Origin: Leeuwenhoekiella parthenopeia
GTDB lineage: Bacteria; Bacteroidota; Bacteroidia; Flavobacteriales; Flavobacteriaceae
DNA length: 64,000 nucleotides
NCBI RefSeq assembly: GCF_020782115.1
Contig: NZ_JAJGMW010000011.1
Location: 62,001 to 126,000, forward strand
Direction of reading: 5' to 3'
The notes beneath the pieces were generated by a model, which saw only the letters and a program-made list of their open reading frames with translations, had not been told where the DNA came from and made no database searches. Shown here piece by piece: positions 62,394 through 64,000 of this stretch; within the stretch, counting starts at the first letter, position 1, and every line of letters begins with the position of its first letter. The translations under genes were made by a program, and so were the position numbers.

Positions 62394-64000
62394 ATGAAAT
62401 TTTTCTTTCCAACCTTAATGCTCTTTCTAAGCAGTTGGTGCTATTCTCAAAATATCACCTTACAGGGCGCTGTTACCGATAACACAGGTAAAGAACTATC
62501 TGGTGTGAATGTATTTCTTAAAAACACCACAACCGGAACTCAAACCCAAACTGATGGGACTTTTAGCATCCCAAACCTTAAAGCTGCAGATTACACACTG
62601 GTACTGTCTTATCTGGGGTATCGTACCAAAGAACTCAATATCAGGCTTACTGATGCACAATCGGGTAATCTGGGCAGCATCGTTTTATATGAAGGAAACG
62701 AAATCCTCAATGAAGTGGTGATTGACGGTGAGCGCCGCAATAAGTTTTCCCGAAGAGAAACCGCTTATGTTGCCAAACTACCACTCAAAGACCTTGAAAA
62801 CACACAGGTTTACAGCACTATAACCAACGAGTTACTGCAATCTCAGGTAGTGACTAATTTTGACGATGCACTTAAAAATGCAACGGGCGTCGAACAATTA
62901 TGGACTTCTACCGGAAGAGGTGGTGATGGCGCAGGTTACTATTCGCTACGCGGGTTTTCGGTGCAGCCACAACTCGTTAATGGTCTTCCCGGTCTTACTA
63001 ACGGAACCATTAATCCTGCAAATATCGAACGCATCGAGGTTCTTAAAGGCCCTTCTGCAACGCTGTTTGGCAACGCGGTAAGCTCGTATGGCGGCCTCAT
63101 CAATGTGGTGACCAAAAAACCTTACGCAGGCACCGGCGGGGAACTATCCTTCACCTCCGGCTCATACGGATTCAATCAGTTAGTGGGAGATTTCAACACC
63201 GCTTTAAGCGAAAAGGATCAAATCTATTTTAGACTGAATACTGCTTATACCACTTCTCAAAGCTTTCAGGATGCCGGCTTTAGAAAATCTTTCTTTGTGG
63301 CTCCTTCCCTTTCATACCGGGTAAATAACCGTTTGTCGTTTTCATTTTATGGTGAAATCACGCAGGCTGAACAAACCAATCCTACCTTTTTATTCTTAAA
63401 CCGAAGCGCTCCCTCCAGAGCCGCAAATCTGGAAGAGTTGGGCTACAACAACAAGCTCTCCTTTACCAGTAATGATTTATCGCTCAAAAATCCTACTCAG
63501 AACTACCGTCTTGAAATGGACTACAAATTGTCTGATGCCTGGCAGTCGCAGACCTTATTGTCAAAAAGTAATACATCAACTAATGGGTATTACTCGTACC
63601 TTTTTGATTATGGTCGCTTAGAAGGAACAACGTTTTCCAGACAGATCAATAAGCAGAATGCAAATACCCAAACCACCGATGTTCAACAGAATTTTAATGG
63701 GGATTTCAAACTGGGCAGCATTCGCAATAGGGTACTTTTGGGTATAGACTACTTTAATGAAACCCAAACCGACAACAGCACCGGTTACGCATTTTTTGGG
63801 AACGTAAAAGCCAATGGCGAGACCAGTGGTGACAACCCCTTTACCCCTGAAGTCGAAACTACGGCCTATCCACTTTCTACAGCAGCTGTTGATGCTGCGC
63901 TGGCAAATGCCGGGGTAAACAACATAAAATCTACCTACCACATATATAGTCTTTATGCTTCTGATGTAATTAATTTTACAGACCGGTTATCTGCAATGGT
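62394..64000 (+). CDS. TonB-dependent siderophore-type receptor, C-terminus off window
   Basis: The first 535 codons of an outer membrane receptor lie in the window and the rest is beyond 64000. There is a signal peptide (FFFPTLMLFLSSWCYSQ), a carboxypeptidase-regulatory-like domain (NITLQGAVTDNTGKELSGVN, residues about 20-100), and a plug domain with YYSLRGFSVQPQLVNGLPG, IERIEVLKGPSATLFGNAVS and GGLINVVTKKPY. These match ferric-siderophore (FhuA/FoxA-type) receptors. The frame is open and continuous. It has its own consensus promoter. Confidence 0.9.
   Translation, partial: MKFFFPTLMLFLSSWCYSQNITLQGAVTDNTGKELSGVNVFLKNTTTGTQTQTDGTFSIPNLKAADYTLVLSYLGYRTKELNIRLTDAQSGNLGSIVLYEGNEILNEVVIDGERRNKFSRRETAYVAKLPLKDLENTQVYSTITNELLQSQVVTNFDDALKNATGVEQLWTSTGRGGDGAGYYSLRGFSVQPQLVNGLPGLTNGTINPANIERIEVLKGPSATLFGNAVSSYGGLINVVTKKPYAGTGGELSFTSGSYGFNQLVGDFNTALSEKDQIYFRLNTAYTTSQSFQDAGFRKSFFVAPSLSYRVNNRLSFSFYGEITQAEQTNPTFLFLNRSAPSRAANLEELGYNNKLSFTSNDLSLKNPTQNYRLEMDYKLSDAWQSQTLLSKSNTSTNGYYSYLFDYGRLEGTTFSRQINKQNANTQTTDVQQNFNGDFKLGSIRNRVLLGIDYFNETQTDNSTGYAFFGNVKANGETSGDNPFTPEVETTAYPLSTAAVDAALANAGVNNIKSTYHIYSLYASDVINFTDRLSAM

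Noticed and set aside
63618-63941. A 107-codon leftward frame near the right edge
   Set aside because: It lies wholly inside the TonB receptor frame, which has clear domain structure, so it is a shadow.

Overview
The window looks like chromosomal DNA of a marine or aquatic member of the Bacteroidota, very probably family Flavobacteriaceae. The reasons are a fused LpxC-FabZ enzyme, a PorX-type response regulator with a PglZ domain, DUF4199/DUF1398/DUF4287 proteins, large TonB-dependent receptors with carboxypeptidase-like N-terminal domains, GH65/GH30/GH78 glycosidases, and promoters of the TTTG-N(18-20)-TAnnTTTG type. The genus cannot be fixed from the sequence alone.

Layout. (1) 1-10090 is a core block. 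A leftward series runs fabG (cut by the window edge), sucD, an NTF2-like protein, an LpxD paralogue, efp, lpxA, lpxC-fabZ, lpxD and an HD phosphohydrolase. Rightward porX and tsaE follow. (2) 10353-18688 is housekeeping: a small secreted peptide overlapping a membrane protein, alanine dehydrogenase, proline dehydrogenase, aroB, an acidic protein, thioredoxin reductase, and a PQQ-type sugar dehydrogenase translationally coupled to a cytochrome c. (3) At 18917 a tRNA-Pro(GGG) with a consensus promoter is followed by a Bacteroidetes-type tyrosine integrase, which marks the left border of an accessory region. (4) 20513-26225 holds an SBF-family transporter, a TonB receptor, an Rrf2 regulator and a TauE/SafE exporter. 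Related AT-rich palindromes sit at the receptor and exporter promoters, and the receptor leader contains a 7-codon ORF ending Cys-Cys-stop next to a weak terminator-like hairpin. This looks like a sulfur-responsive transport locus.

(5) 26226-47408 is a loosely packed accessory stretch, mostly leftward. It has isolated genes (DUF proteins, DoxX, HPP, ClC, Crp/Fnr regulators, GH65, a MetAP paralogue, a BLUF photoreceptor, an outer-membrane beta-barrel-like protein, VOC and aldo/keto detoxification enzymes, AraC) separated by 300-1100 bp of apparent non-coding DNA. It also has at least two gene remnants (SDR, TPR), a Crp/Fnr gene with no usable start codon, and a degenerate repeat present twice.

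(6) 47925-56249 carries a four-PAS histidine kinase and single-domain response regulator, then GH30 and GH78 glycosidases. (7) 57030-60745 holds a formylglycine-generating enzyme, an MtfA-like metallopeptidase and a cysteine-type sulfatase. The first and last should work together, since the FGE would activate the sulfatase. (8) The right end has DUF2200, a CDF cation transporter and a siderophore-type TonB receptor that runs off the edge. No CRISPR array, rRNA, complete insertion sequence or SusC/SusD pair was seen.
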